A DNA stretch of 64,000 nucleotides. Source: Deltaproteobacteria bacterium. GTDB taxonomy: Bacteria > Myxococcota_A > Polyangia > Polyangiales > Polyangiaceae. Each line of letters starts with the position of its first letter. The first letter of the stretch is position 1. Positions 1 through 8,239 of this stretch are shown in pieces. The stretch spans positions 1 through 64,000 of the forward strand of contig JACRCQ010000045.1 in the NCBI GenBank assembly GCA_016218915.1. Reading direction: 5' to 3'. Position numbers and translations under genes: made by a program. Under the pieces are notes generated by a model. That model searched no databases, was not told the DNA's origin, and saw only the letters and a program-made list of their open reading frames with translations.

Positions 1-137
1 ACCGTGCTACGTTGCGCATGGCGGCCTCCCGGTCGGGGTTCGTTTCGCAACGCCACCCTATCGGGAAAGCCGCCCAATTTCTCCATCAAAACCCTCGGCC
101 ACCGCCGATGTCTCCATTGCGTGGCCGGTCATTTAGG

Positions 138-563
138 ATGGCGGCCATGGCACACGACACCTGCACTGCGGTTGGACGGCTCCCTCGGGTCGCGGCGTGG
201 CTGGCGCTGAGCTTGGTCGCTTGCGGGAGCGCGACTCCCGCTGCTTCTACGACCGACACGCGGAGCGTCGGCCCCACAGCCGCCCCCTCGACCGCACCGA
301 CAGCCGCGCCCACGACCACGCCCGCTGACGCCGCGCCTGGCGCAGCAGGCTCGGCCAAAGTGTGGACCGAGTGCCCGCCGCCCGGGGCAGCTCCTGAGGG
401 CGGCATGGTCAATGACACGACCTACCGGGGGCAGCCGTGCTCCGGCGATCTGCACTGCACGTGGTACTACGCCGACTGCCCGGGCTTGAGCGGCTTCGGC
501 CCCAGCTGCGATTGCGTGTCCAACAAGTTCGTGTGCGTCTCGCACACCTGCGCAGGGAAGTAG
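138..563 (+). CDS. Small Cys-rich lipoprotein, unknown function
   Basis: No family is recognised. From the ATG at 138 the protein has about 141 residues. It has a basic n-region, a hydrophobic stretch and a lipobox (LSLVAC|G), so it should be an anchored lipoprotein. After the Cys comes a Thr/Ala/Pro-rich linker and then a compact C-terminal part with about eight cysteines, likely disulfide-bonded outside the cytoplasm. The ORF track opens further upstream at 12, but the hydrophobic signal sits just behind 138 or 147, so a start there is more sensible. It converges on the toxin gene. Bases 1-137 show no gene I can support. Confidence 0.6.
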   Translation: MAAMAHDTCTAVGRLPRVAAWLALSLVACGSATPAASTTDTRSVGPTAAPSTAPTAAPTTTPADAAPGAAGSAKVWTECPPPGAAPEGGMVNDTTYRGQPCSGDLHCTWYYADCPGLSGFGPSCDCVSNKFVCVSHTCAGK

Positions 564-580
564 TCGTCGCGTTCCGCTCC

Positions 581-1015
581 CTACGCTTCCAGGAGCCCAA
601 GCCCTGCGCGGCTCGCGAACGCCTGCATCTCCGCGTCAGCAGTGACGAGTATCGCGCCACAGTTCGCCGCCGTCGCGAGGATGATTCTGTCGAACGGATC
701 AGGATGCATCGCGTGAAGCGTCGCAGCGTGCAGGGCGATTTCAGCCTCCATCGCCATGGGGACGACCCGCGTGGCAGCCAACGCATCGCGCACCCATTGC
801 TGAACCGTGGGGAGCATCCGCACAGCCTGCTTGCCGCGGCGACGGCCGCTCTCGGTCTCCACTCCGATGAGTGCGGCCTCGTAGACGGAGATCGTAGCGA
901 TGAGCAGCTTCTTCGCTTGCGCGGCGCGGTTCAGCGTGCGCTCGAGCTTCTTGAGGCGAGAGTCGCCTGCTGCAAGCCAGATCCAAGCGTGGGTGTCGAG
1001 CAGCAGGGCGGTCAA
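581..1015 (-). CDS. PIN-domain toxin (VapC-like ribonuclease)
   Basis: A 144-residue PIN-domain protein, the expected size for VapC-type toxins, which cleave RNA with Mg2+ held by conserved acidic residues. The first is seen in LLLDTHAWIWL, with others in SVYEAAL, PFDRIIL and TADAEM. I place the start at a TTG (1015): it overlaps the antitoxin stop as TTGA and is preceded by GGAGGGAG at good spacing, giving an N-terminus typical of the family (TALLLDTHAW). An ATG at 1036 is possible but its Shine-Dalgarno sits only 2 nt away. It forms a toxin-antitoxin pair with the next gene upstream. Confidence 0.85.
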   Translation of the reverse strand: MTALLLDTHAWIWLAAGDSRLKKLERTLNRAAQAKKLLIATISVYEAALIGVETESGRRRGKQAVRMLPTVQQWVRDALAATRVVPMAMEAEIALHAATLHAMHPDPFDRIILATAANCGAILVTADAEMQAFASRAGLGLLEA

Positions 1016-1290
1016 GGCAGGCTCCCTCCGGCCCATGTCTCCTTCGCGTTGACCACAGCGCCAGCCACGTACAGGGTCCGATCGCGCAGGCATCCGAGAA
1101 CGGAACGCGGCGCGGCTTCTTCGATCCCGGTCAGCAGATAGGCGCTTCGACCGTGCTGCAGGATGATCACCTGTCGTCCGGACTTGGCCAGCCTGAAGTA
1201 CTTGGCCATGTTCGTGCGGAACTCGGCAGTCCCTACCCGCTCGGCCGTCATCGGCGGCGTCCGGCGTTTGGCTCTGGAGGTGCGGGCCAT
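1012..1290 (-). CDS. Phd/YefM-type antitoxin
   Basis: A 92-residue protein containing the Phd/YefM DNA-binding core (VGTAEFRTNMAKYF...GRQVIILQHGRSAYLLTGI), in which a site-specific DNA-binding N-terminus precedes a C-terminal toxin-wrapping tail. It is the first gene of the pair and overlaps the PIN toxin, giving translational coupling and an excess of antitoxin. The chosen ATG at 1290 abuts a perfect 9-bp inverted repeat, leaving no room for a ribosome binding site, so the transcript may be leaderless or a later start (ATG at 1251) may be used. Autorepression through that repeat is the usual arrangement for this family. Confidence 0.82.
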   Translation of the reverse strand: MARTSRAKRRTPPMTAERVGTAEFRTNMAKYFRLAKSGRQVIILQHGRSAYLLTGIEEAAPRSVLGCLRDRTLYVAGAVVNAKETWAGGSLP

Positions 1291-1312
1291 ATGTACATAG
1301 TAATATGTACAT
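1291..1312. promoter_or_regulatory. Inverted-repeat operator of the toxin-antitoxin pair
   Basis: Perfect 9-bp arms ATGTACATA and TATGTACAT flank a 4-base spacer GTAA. The element directly abuts the antitoxin ATG on the minus strand and is strikingly AT-rich against its GC-rich surroundings, so it may also contain the -10 region. Phd-type antitoxins bind such palindromes as autorepressors. The role is inferred from position. Confidence 0.7.
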
Positions 1313-1415
1313 TTCTCGCCGTCAATCGGTCCGTTCGATGGAAGCCGCCCAGAGCGCCGATCGCGGGTCGATGCTCGTTGCATGGACTCTCGCAACCGTG
1401 CTGCAATGCTGACCG

Positions 1416-2165
1416 ATGGCTGACCTCAACGTGTTGCAGAGTGCAGGCTCCTGGTTTCCGGGTCGCGTCAGCGTGGTGCACAGCGACTCGGTCTCCGGCG
1501 AGTGCCAGGGGGTCGCTGTCACGGTGTCCTTTCCCAATCATGGCTGCGGAAGCACGCCTGATCCGTGGACCGAGGTCGCAGCCCAGACCGATCCCCGTGG
1601 CGTCGTCCTGGAGCTTCGCCCTCAGACCTTTGACGAGTCGAACCTCGAATCCAGGGGGCTGGTGAGGGATCTTAAGACCGGAGACCTGCACTTCGACGAG
1701 ACCTACGTCGTGGAGGGCGCGCCCAGCGACATCGTGCTGCAGTGGCTCGATGCAGACCTGCGGTCCCAGCTGTTGGGCGCCGGGGCGCCGGTCGTCTGCC
1801 TTTCTGCCCGTGCGATCCTCTGCAAGAAGCCCGGCTGGATCCATGACACCGCGTCGCTGGGGAGGCTGGTCTTGGTTGCCGCAGCGCTAGCAGCCAATCT
1901 CCCGCTTGCCACGCAGCGCGCGAACCAGGCTTCCGCCGGGCCCGGCTATCGCGGCGGCCAGGCGCCGCCCCCTGGTCTCGATCAAGCACGCGCCAGCGAC
2001 ATGGCCGACTTGAGCGCGACCAAGGACCGCCGAGACGCGGACGCCGCGAAGCGCGTGGTCAAGATTGGCGTGGCAGTGGTCGTTTCCCTGATCATCACGG
2101 TCCTGGGTTGGATCCTGGTGTCTGGCGGAATCGCGGCTTTCTTCCACTTCACCGCGGGCGAGTAG
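1416..2165 (+). CDS. Hypothetical protein with C-terminal membrane anchor
   Basis: Function not recognised. The 249-residue product has a soluble N-terminal part of about 200 residues and one strong hydrophobic helix near the C-terminus (KIGVAVVVSLIITVLGWILV), followed by a short tail. It is probably a tail-anchored inner-membrane protein facing the cytoplasm. There is no signal peptide. It stands alone between the divergent toxin-antitoxin pair and a co-oriented lipoprotein gene 78 bases downstream. Confidence 0.6.
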   Translation: MADLNVLQSAGSWFPGRVSVVHSDSVSGECQGVAVTVSFPNHGCGSTPDPWTEVAAQTDPRGVVLELRPQTFDESNLESRGLVRDLKTGDLHFDETYVVEGAPSDIVLQWLDADLRSQLLGAGAPVVCLSARAILCKKPGWIHDTASLGRLVLVAAALAANLPLATQRANQASAGPGYRGGQAPPPGLDQARASDMADLSATKDRRDADAAKRVVKIGVAVVVSLIITVLGWILVSGGIAAFFHFTAGE

Positions 2166-2243
2166 CATAGTCGCCTGCAACGCTCCGGGATGAATCTCCT
2201 CGTCCCCGGCGTTCATCCGCAAGAATCCACTCGGAGACCTGCC

Positions 2244-3407
2244 ATGTCCTTCATCCGACCCCTGGTGTGCGCTGCCATCGCTGTCGCGCTGGTCAACTGC
2301 GCGTCCGCAGTGCCCGCTCCCGCAACCACGCCTGCCAAGGCGACGCCCCCGCCTCCTGCGCCAGCGGTTTCCATTGCGCTGGCGGTCACACCGGCAAGCC
2401 CGCAGCCCGTGGACTCGCGGGACTGGATCGGGGTCTGGGAGCGCGTGTCGAGCCGGTTCTCGCCCGCAAGGCTCGATGTGAAAGCGGATCAACCGGGCAA
2501 GGTCAGGATCAAGCTCGATGCATCCACAGGCGCCAACATCGGCTCGATCGAAGGTATCGCCACGCTCGGCGCTGACAGCGCATCGTTCGATCGCGATGGC
2601 TGCAGCTTGACTCTCGTGCGCTCCTACGAGGGCGTGGAGGTGCGCAGCAAGGGGTGTGACTCCCAGCTCGGTGCGGGTGTCACCCTGGACGGTGCGTATC
2701 TGCAGGAAGGCCAGAAGCGGACGTACAAGCCTGGATTCGACTGCCTGCGCATGTCGTCGCCCATCGAGTCGATCATCTGCCACGACGAGCTCTTGTCCTT
2801 GGCCGACGCAGCGATGACGGCCAGCTACAAGCAGGGGCTGGCAGGTGCCCAGGGAATGCTCAGCGCGCCCAACATGAAGGCATCGGATGCGTACAGCAGA
2901 AAGCAGCAGCAATGGCTGTCGGAGCGCAACAAGTGCGAGGCTGCGCCGAATCCCAGGGCATGCCTGATTGTCTCGTACCGAAAACGAATCCTGGAGCTGC
3001 GCAAGGTTCCGGCGCCAGGACGGGTCGACGCTGCGGCGTTGCGCGCTGCTTCGTCGAGGAAGGATGCTGACTCATTCTGGGGCGACGCCACGATGCAGCT
3101 GTATCTCGCCGAGCGTCTGGGCCCACGCTACGAGGCGCTGCTGGACAGGATGATGATCGTCAACCCGGTCGACGATGCGAAGTCCGCAGCCGTGGAGGGG
3201 TGCGTGCGGGGCATTTGCCCGGGCATGAGAGCCTACGTGGCGGTCGACGCCCGCGGGGCGATGTGGGCTGCGCTCTTCCCTGGAGACAAGGACAACGCCG
3301 AGGCGGTTGTGCTGATTCCCGGAGCTGGAGCCGAGCCTGATTCGCTCAAGGCCTGGATTCGGAATCTTGGCACGCCCGCGGTCAAGCGGGTGAAGGCGTT
3401 CGAATAG
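2244..3407 (+). CDS. Lipoprotein with LprI-like (DUF1311) domain
   Basis: A 387-residue lipoprotein: the signal peptide ends in VALVNC|A and is followed by a Pro/Ala-rich spacer. Around residues 165-260 there is a pattern typical of LprI/DUF1311 proteins: FDCLRMSSPIESIICHDELL, then an alpha-helical stretch and a closing Cys pair (NKCEAAPNPRACLIVSYRKRI). Known family members are periplasmic, and some inhibit lysozyme. The C-terminal 130 residues are not recognised. The ATG at 2244 is preferred over the ORF-track start because the signal peptide begins there. The specific role is unknown. Confidence 0.7.
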   Translation: MSFIRPLVCAAIAVALVNCASAVPAPATTPAKATPPPPAPAVSIALAVTPASPQPVDSRDWIGVWERVSSRFSPARLDVKADQPGKVRIKLDASTGANIGSIEGIATLGADSASFDRDGCSLTLVRSYEGVEVRSKGCDSQLGAGVTLDGAYLQEGQKRTYKPGFDCLRMSSPIESIICHDELLSLADAAMTASYKQGLAGAQGMLSAPNMKASDAYSRKQQQWLSERNKCEAAPNPRACLIVSYRKRILELRKVPAPGRVDAAALRAASSRKDADSFWGDATMQLYLAERLGPRYEALLDRMMIVNPVDDAKSAAVEGCVRGICPGMRAYVAVDARGAMWAALFPGDKDNAEAVVLIPGAGAEPDSLKAWIRNLGTPAVKRVKAFE

Positions 3408-3460
3408 CAGGCGCCCACGGCGTGGTTCCACTGCGTCCCGTTCCGATCTATGCTCCCGCG

Positions 3461-3979
3461 ATGAGGACGAACCAGGCACGACGATGCGTCGGGTGGGCCG
3501 CTGCGCTTGTTGCGATCGCAGCACTCGCCCTGGGGGGCTGCAAGGAAGAGAAGAAGTCGACGCGCTGGGATCAGGCGGCCAGCGCTGCGCCTTCGGCACA
3601 GGCCACAGCGGCTCCGACGGAGAAGCCGAAGGAAGGAGGGGCTTTCAACAAGTTCTTCCCGGCGGACGGGACCGATGGGGCCAAGCGCGTGTTCAGCCAG
3701 GAGAAGGACGGCTTTGCCGAGGCGAAGCTCACCAAGGACGGCAAGGAGCTTGCCGTGCTTTCGATCTCTGACATCAAGGCCACGCCGGATGCCAAGGACA
3801 AGTTCGCCAAGGCAACGGACAAGCTCGACGCATATCCGCTCGTGACCGTGGGCAAGAACCAATCGGCGATCCTGGTCAAGGACCGCTGGCAGGTGAAGGT
3901 GTCGAGCACCACGCTGGATGGCGATGCGCGCAAGACCTGGCTTTCGAAGTTCGATCTGAAGGGGCTTTCAGCCCTGTGA
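3461..3979 (+). CDS. Small lipoprotein, unknown function
   Basis: A 172-residue product with a clear lipoprotein signal (basic MRTNQARR, hydrophobic segment, lipobox LALGGC|K), then a Lys-rich charged start and a Ser/Ala/Thr spacer. The mature domain is Lys/Asp-rich with alternating hydrophobic residues, consistent with a small beta-rich periplasmic fold. No family is recognised. It is followed 15 bases later by the next gene, so the two are probably co-transcribed. Confidence 0.65.
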   Translation: MRTNQARRCVGWAAALVAIAALALGGCKEEKKSTRWDQAASAAPSAQATAAPTEKPKEGGAFNKFFPADGTDGAKRVFSQEKDGFAEAKLTKDGKELAVLSISDIKATPDAKDKFAKATDKLDAYPLVTVGKNQSAILVKDRWQVKVSSTTLDGDARKTWLSKFDLKGLSAL

Positions 3980-3994
3980 CGGGGAGGCAATCCG

Positions 3995-4879
3995 ATGGCT
4001 GAATCGATTCATCTCGTGCTCGAGAATCTTCCGCAGAGCAGCCTCACCACGCATGTGCTGGGGGCGCTCGACTACATCGTTCCCGGCGAATGGCAGAACA
4101 TCACGGTCTTCCAGGACATGATCGTGTCCGTGACCGGCGACTCCGACGAAGGCCTGGTTCAGCAAGTCGGCGAGCGGGCAATCCAGCACTGGTTCGACGA
4201 GAGCCAGGGCTACCAGCGCGCGGTTCAGATCTACCAGCTCGTGGACAATGCGAGCACCGTGGCCGGCGCCGCTGCCATGGCGAACATGCTCGGCTCGCGC
4301 TTCGAGATCCTCGGATTCCTCACCGACGTGACCCCGAAGCCTGATACCACCCAGGCCATCGATGCGAGCGTCAAGTTCGTGTCCGAGCTCGCCGCCTACT
4401 GCTATGTCAACGGAATCCCGGGCGACAGCGTGAGCGACTTCGCCTCTTCCCTCACCTCCTACGGCAAGGAAGAGCTCATGCGCATCGCCGCATGGCTCTC
4501 CTTTGACTGCGTGCTTCCGCTTGGCCCGGACTTCATGGCAACCATTCTCGATGCCCTGCGCGCGGCTGGCGAGAGCGAGCTGTGGGACAATGCCTTGTTC
4601 CGCAAGATCTCCGAGTACCTGCCCGGTGACATCGCCTCGCAGAAGACCCTGCTGGAGCAGAACCTCGAGGAGAGCTCCGGCTTCCTGAACGGCATGGTGC
4701 AGGATCGGGGCGTGACCCAGGAGGGGATCCTCGAGCGAGTGCGCGAGTACATCGACATTGCCGACGACAAGCTCGACGTGCTCGCTGCCGCAATCGATCT
4801 GTCGACCAACTACTTCGAGCACACCGGGATCCAGACCGTCTCGCGCAGGCTCATCTCCCGCGCCTACGGCGAGATCTGA
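3995..4879 (+). CDS. Conserved-looking cytoplasmic protein, unknown function
   Basis: 294 residues, acidic, predicted mostly alpha-helical, with no signal peptide or membrane segment. A good Shine-Dalgarno (GGGGAGG) precedes the ATG at 3995. No catalytic motif or known family is recognised. It lies between a small lipoprotein gene and another unrecognised gene on the same strand (55-base gap), so the three may form one transcription unit. Confidence 0.65.
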   Translation: MAESIHLVLENLPQSSLTTHVLGALDYIVPGEWQNITVFQDMIVSVTGDSDEGLVQQVGERAIQHWFDESQGYQRAVQIYQLVDNASTVAGAAAMANMLGSRFEILGFLTDVTPKPDTTQAIDASVKFVSELAAYCYVNGIPGDSVSDFASSLTSYGKEELMRIAAWLSFDCVLPLGPDFMATILDALRAAGESELWDNALFRKISEYLPGDIASQKTLLEQNLEESSGFLNGMVQDRGVTQEGILERVREYIDIADDKLDVLAAAIDLSTNYFEHTGIQTVSRRLISRAYGEI

Positions 4880-4934
4880 CGCGGTCCTTCCCGTTGAGCG
4901 CCCATCCCCACGAATGAGACCATCGGGCGACCGC

Positions 4935-5780
4935 ATGAACACCGAGACGAGCCGGCTTCGCCCCTGGGCAGACCTGGTATTCCACGTGCTCGCGCACGTA
5001 CCTGCCCGACGTCCGGTACCAGCATCGGTCCACGATCCGGTATACACCGCATTTGTGCGCGATCATCTCGGCCCGGCTACGGATCGCCATCTCGGCGACG
5101 ATGCATCGGCCCTGTCAGCGTTGGTCTCCACGCACGACGCCCTGGTTGCGGTCCAGTGGCTCGCCTGGTTGTTCCCCTCGGTCGAGGCCGCGTTCGGCGT
5201 TGCGGAGCTCGAGATCGCACAGCTTCCTGCGGAATCCACCGCTGAGCCGAAGCTGATCCCAAGGCTGCTGAAGCATCGGCAAGCTGCGGAGCTCCTCTGG
5301 GCTTCTGTCCTGCTCGAAGCAGAATGGCACGCGCGGCTTCCAGAGGTCCATCTGAGCCTTCCTGAGCTGGATCAGGCCCTTTCCTCTGCCGCCGCGGTGG
5401 CTCCCAGACTCGCGGATTGCACGGTTGCGTTCGTGCGCGCGCTGCGGCTTCATGGGCGCGTGCGCTCCCATGAGATCTGGGTCGGCGCGCCTCTGCCTGC
5501 GCTGCGCCTGGGTATCGAACATGTCGTCTGGCAGGCTTGCCACGAGGCCACGGTCCTGGAGGTCAACGAGGCAGCCGCGCGAACGGGAATCGAGCTGGGA
5601 CATGGTCCGAGCGAGCACGCTGCGGTGGTGTTGCTCGCAGAGCGGGCGAAGCGCCACAGGCAAGCCGCGCAGCACGCGTCCTGGCTGGCGCACTTTGGCG
5701 CCAACGCGCCCCCAACCGATCGATCAGCGCTCGACTCCGCAGCGCTGCTCATGGTGGTGCAGCTTGCGGAAGGCCGGTAA
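4935..5780 (+). CDS. Hypothetical soluble protein
   Basis: 281 residues, Ala/Leu/His-rich, predicted all-helical, with no signal peptide. I chose the ATG at 4935 because sequence upstream in this frame is a shadow of the preceding gene. No family is recognised. A His/Glu-rich region near the C-terminus (WQACHEATVLEVNEAA) could bind a metal, but this is only a suggestion. Its 3' end overlaps the convergent B12-radical SAM gene by 32 bases. Confidence 0.6.
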   Translation: MNTETSRLRPWADLVFHVLAHVPARRPVPASVHDPVYTAFVRDHLGPATDRHLGDDASALSALVSTHDALVAVQWLAWLFPSVEAAFGVAELEIAQLPAESTAEPKLIPRLLKHRQAAELLWASVLLEAEWHARLPEVHLSLPELDQALSSAAAVAPRLADCTVAFVRALRLHGRVRSHEIWVGAPLPALRLGIEHVVWQACHEATVLEVNEAAARTGIELGHGPSEHAAVVLLAERAKRHRQAAQHASWLAHFGANAPPTDRSALDSAALLMVVQLAEGR

Positions 5781-7824
5781 GCGCTTTGCGCTTCAGCACG
5801 AGCCGATTGCCACACATCGCCACAAGGACTCCGCCCTCTGCCAGAGCATCCACCCAGCTGTCAGGCAGCTCTGCCAGGGCAAGGCTTACCATCACCTTGC
5901 GCGCACCTGCCCAGTGCTCGATCGCGCCCGGCGGCGCCTCGATGACCCGGGCGTGCGCTGATTCGCGCAGATTCGCACGGGCCACGGAGGCAAGGTCCGG
6001 GTCCTGCTCGATGCAGACCACCTTGCCTTGGTCCCCGACGATCCGGCAGCACAGCGCTGCACCGTAGCCAGTACCGTCTCCGAGCACCACGACCTCGTCG
6101 CCTTCTGCAAGTTCGATCGCCTTCGACATTGCGGCAAACGACTTCATCGGCAGAAGGCGGCGCTCCGAGTCCTCAGCCAGCTTGGAAGCTCGATTCAGGC
6201 AACAATCGCCCAGCTCCGAGGGGGCCACGAAGCGCTCGCGCGGGACCGCAAGCAGCGCCTGCGGCTCCGCTCCTTCGCCCAGCGTGCTCTGACGCACTTG
6301 GACGGCCAGGGATCCCAGCTCGGAATCCTCGGCGACCGCGCTATGCGATTGCTCGGCCGTGCTCTCGTTCACCAGCCCTGTCCACAGGTGCCACAGCCCC
6401 AGCCATTGCATCCGGCGTCGCGGCGAGCACAGCTCGACCTGCTCCTCGATCGCGCGCAGGAAGTAGTCGCGCGACTCGCCTTCGTAGCAGAACCTGGAAG
6501 GGATCTCCCTGAGAATGGGCGAGAACAGCTCGTCCTTGAGCCTGAACGTCGCGCGGTAGCCCAGTCCCGCGGACGCATCGACCCACTCGGACAGAAAGGC
6601 TTGATCGCCATCCTGCCACCACGGATATCGGTGGTTCCGCATGCCGGTCCGCGCCTGCCAGGCGGGTAGATCGCGATCGATCTCCGAACCCGGGTAGAGG
6701 CGAAATGGATCGACCGACAAGAAGCCCATGGTGCGCTCTGCGCGCAGGAACAGCCGTCGCGCGAACTGTGCGGTCTCGCGCAACGTGTCCTCGGTCTCCC
6801 CTGGATGCCCCACGATCAGGTTGATGCCGAACGGAACGCGATATTCCAGTGCCCATTCGGAGATCCGATGGATGGAATCGAGGTACTGCTCTGGTGCGCT
6901 CGATTTGCGAATGGTGCGCAGCATCGCAGGCGAGCCGGATTCGACGCCGAAACCTGGAGAGACGTGAGCCCTGGCCATCAGCTCGATATCCTGTCGTTCG
7001 AGCAGGTCGAGCCGCGTGAGCAGCCAGATCTTCCGTGCGCGAAGCGGTCGAGCGGCCAGACGCTCCAGGACCTCCCTCCGCCATTCCGGACGCAGCCCAA
7101 AGAGCGCGTCCGTCACCCGCAGCGTGAACCGGCTCAGATCCAGGAAGGCGTCGAGCCGATGCATGGCTTCCACGGCGGACTCGGGATCGAGCGCACGCCA
7201 GGATTCCTCCTTCTTTGCCCGCTCCATGCAGAAGGTGCAGCCAAAGGGGCACCCTCGCGACAGGTAGATCTCTGCCTGGGAAGCGACCTTGCGGACATGC
7301 GGGCGATAGCGTTCGAGGAGCGTCCAGTCCAGGGGCGGAAGCTCGCCGAGATCATGGACCGGCTCAGGTCCCAGGATTCCCTTGGGAGCAGGATCCCCCC
7401 TGTCGCACGCTTTGACAATCCGGGTGAAGGGACGCTCGCCTTCGCCCACGACCACGCAATCGAACGGCGAGTCCGTTGCGGTGAAGTCATGGGGGCGCGC
7501 GCTCGGGTGGTAGCCCCCCACCACGAGCCAGGCACGCGGAAGCAGCGATCGCGCCTGCTCGGCAATCGCCATGACCTTGAGGTAGTCGTAGGACGAATAG
7601 CAGGAGATGCCGACTACGTCATAGCCGCGCTCAAAGATCTTGCGCAGATCCGGCTTTCCGAACGCGCGCTCCAGGTCCAGATCCACCACCTCCACGACCG
7701 CGTCGACCGAAGCGCGCACCGCGGCCGCCAGGCTCAAGAGCTGCGGCACACCGAAGTTCTTGCCGCCGGAGAACAGCCCTCCAGGCCACAACAGCAGAAC
7801 GCGCACTCGATCGGGATGGGGCAC
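5749..7824 (-). CDS. B12-binding radical SAM protein fused to PCMT-like methyltransferase
   Basis: 691 residues, starting at a GTG 24 bases after the upstream small gene. Domains in order: an N-terminal cobalamin-binding Rossmann domain (about 1-150, with VVGGYHPSA and VVVGEGERPF), then a radical SAM core with C192/C196/C199 in CPFGCTFC. After about residue 530 there is a domain resembling protein[13 protein letters not shown] O-methyltransferase (PRERFVAPSEL, then SAM motif VVVLGDGTGYGAAL). B12-radical SAM enzymes often methylate unreactive carbons. PCMT-like enzymes methylate Asp/isoAsp carboxylates, and several act on RiPP peptides. As last gene of an operon with two Asp- and Cys-rich small proteins, it probably modifies them (inference). 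The fusion itself is unusual. Confidence 0.88.
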   Translation of the reverse strand: MPHPDRVRVLLLWPGGLFSGGKNFGVPQLLSLAAAVRASVDAVVEVVDLDLERAFGKPDLRKIFERGYDVVGISCYSSYDYLKVMAIAEQARSLLPRAWLVVGGYHPSARPHDFTATDSPFDCVVVGEGERPFTRIVKACDRGDPAPKGILGPEPVHDLGELPPLDWTLLERYRPHVRKVASQAEIYLSRGCPFGCTFCMERAKKEESWRALDPESAVEAMHRLDAFLDLSRFTLRVTDALFGLRPEWRREVLERLAARPLRARKIWLLTRLDLLERQDIELMARAHVSPGFGVESGSPAMLRTIRKSSAPEQYLDSIHRISEWALEYRVPFGINLIVGHPGETEDTLRETAQFARRLFLRAERTMGFLSVDPFRLYPGSEIDRDLPAWQARTGMRNHRYPWWQDGDQAFLSEWVDASAGLGYRATFRLKDELFSPILREIPSRFCYEGESRDYFLRAIEEQVELCSPRRRMQWLGLWHLWTGLVNESTAEQSHSAVAEDSELGSLAVQVRQSTLGEGAEPQALLAVPRERFVAPSELGDCCLNRASKLAEDSERRLLPMKSFAAMSKAIELAEGDEVVVLGDGTGYGAALCCRIVGDQGKVVCIEQDPDLASVARANLRESAHARVIEAPPGAIEHWAGARKVMVSLALAELPDSWVDALAEGGVLVAMCGNRLVLKRKALTGLPQAAPP

Positions 7825-7848
7825 GGTTGCAGGTCTACTCGCTGCAGT

Positions 7849-8193
7849 TCATGCGTCGGGCGCCTGCCCCCCGTCATCCGGCGGGGGCGCCAGGCACATC
7901 TGCGCGCCGGCATCTGCATCGTCGGTCGAGGAATCCAGCTCAGGTTGCAGGCATCCTTGCGGTCCTGTGTCAGCGTCCGGACCCGAATCCAGGACCATGG
8001 ACAGACATCCCTGCGCCTCGGCCAATGCGTCTGACTCGCCGTCCCCGCCCTCGGTCCCGCTGTCGGTCGGAGGTGGCGCCGCCGACAAGCAGACTTGCGA
8101 CGAGCTGCACCCGATCGTGAGGCCAGCCCCTGCGACTGCCGCGGCGATGAAACGCGCCCTACGAGCCAGGATCGTGGACTTCACATCGCTCAT
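7849..8193 (-). CDS. Putative RiPP precursor / Asp-rich lipoprotein 1
   Basis: 114 residues with Shine-Dalgarno GAGGAAG before the ATG at 8193. The N-terminus (TILARRARFIAAA) is identical over 13 residues to that of the neighbouring gene and leads to a Cys at residue 29 (GLTIGC|S), which reads as a lipoprotein signal with an Arg-Arg pair. Four CL dipeptides then recur (SQVCL, AQGCL, PQGCL, AQMCL at residues 35, 63, 81, 100), each followed by a Pro/Asp/Gly linker. Co-linearity with two radical SAM genes suggests a modified peptide. An unmodified Asp-rich lipoprotein is the alternative. The upstream extension in the ORF track is rejected because leader and ribosome site fix the start. Confidence 0.75.
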   Translation of the reverse strand: MSDVKSTILARRARFIAAAVAGAGLTIGCSSSQVCLSAAPPPTDSGTEGGDGESDALAEAQGCLSMVLDSGPDADTGPQGCLQPELDSSTDDADAGAQMCLAPPPDDGGQAPDA

Positions 8194-8239
8194 GGTCTTC
8201 CTCGCAATCTGTAAGGTCTCGTAAGTCGATCCCAGAGGC

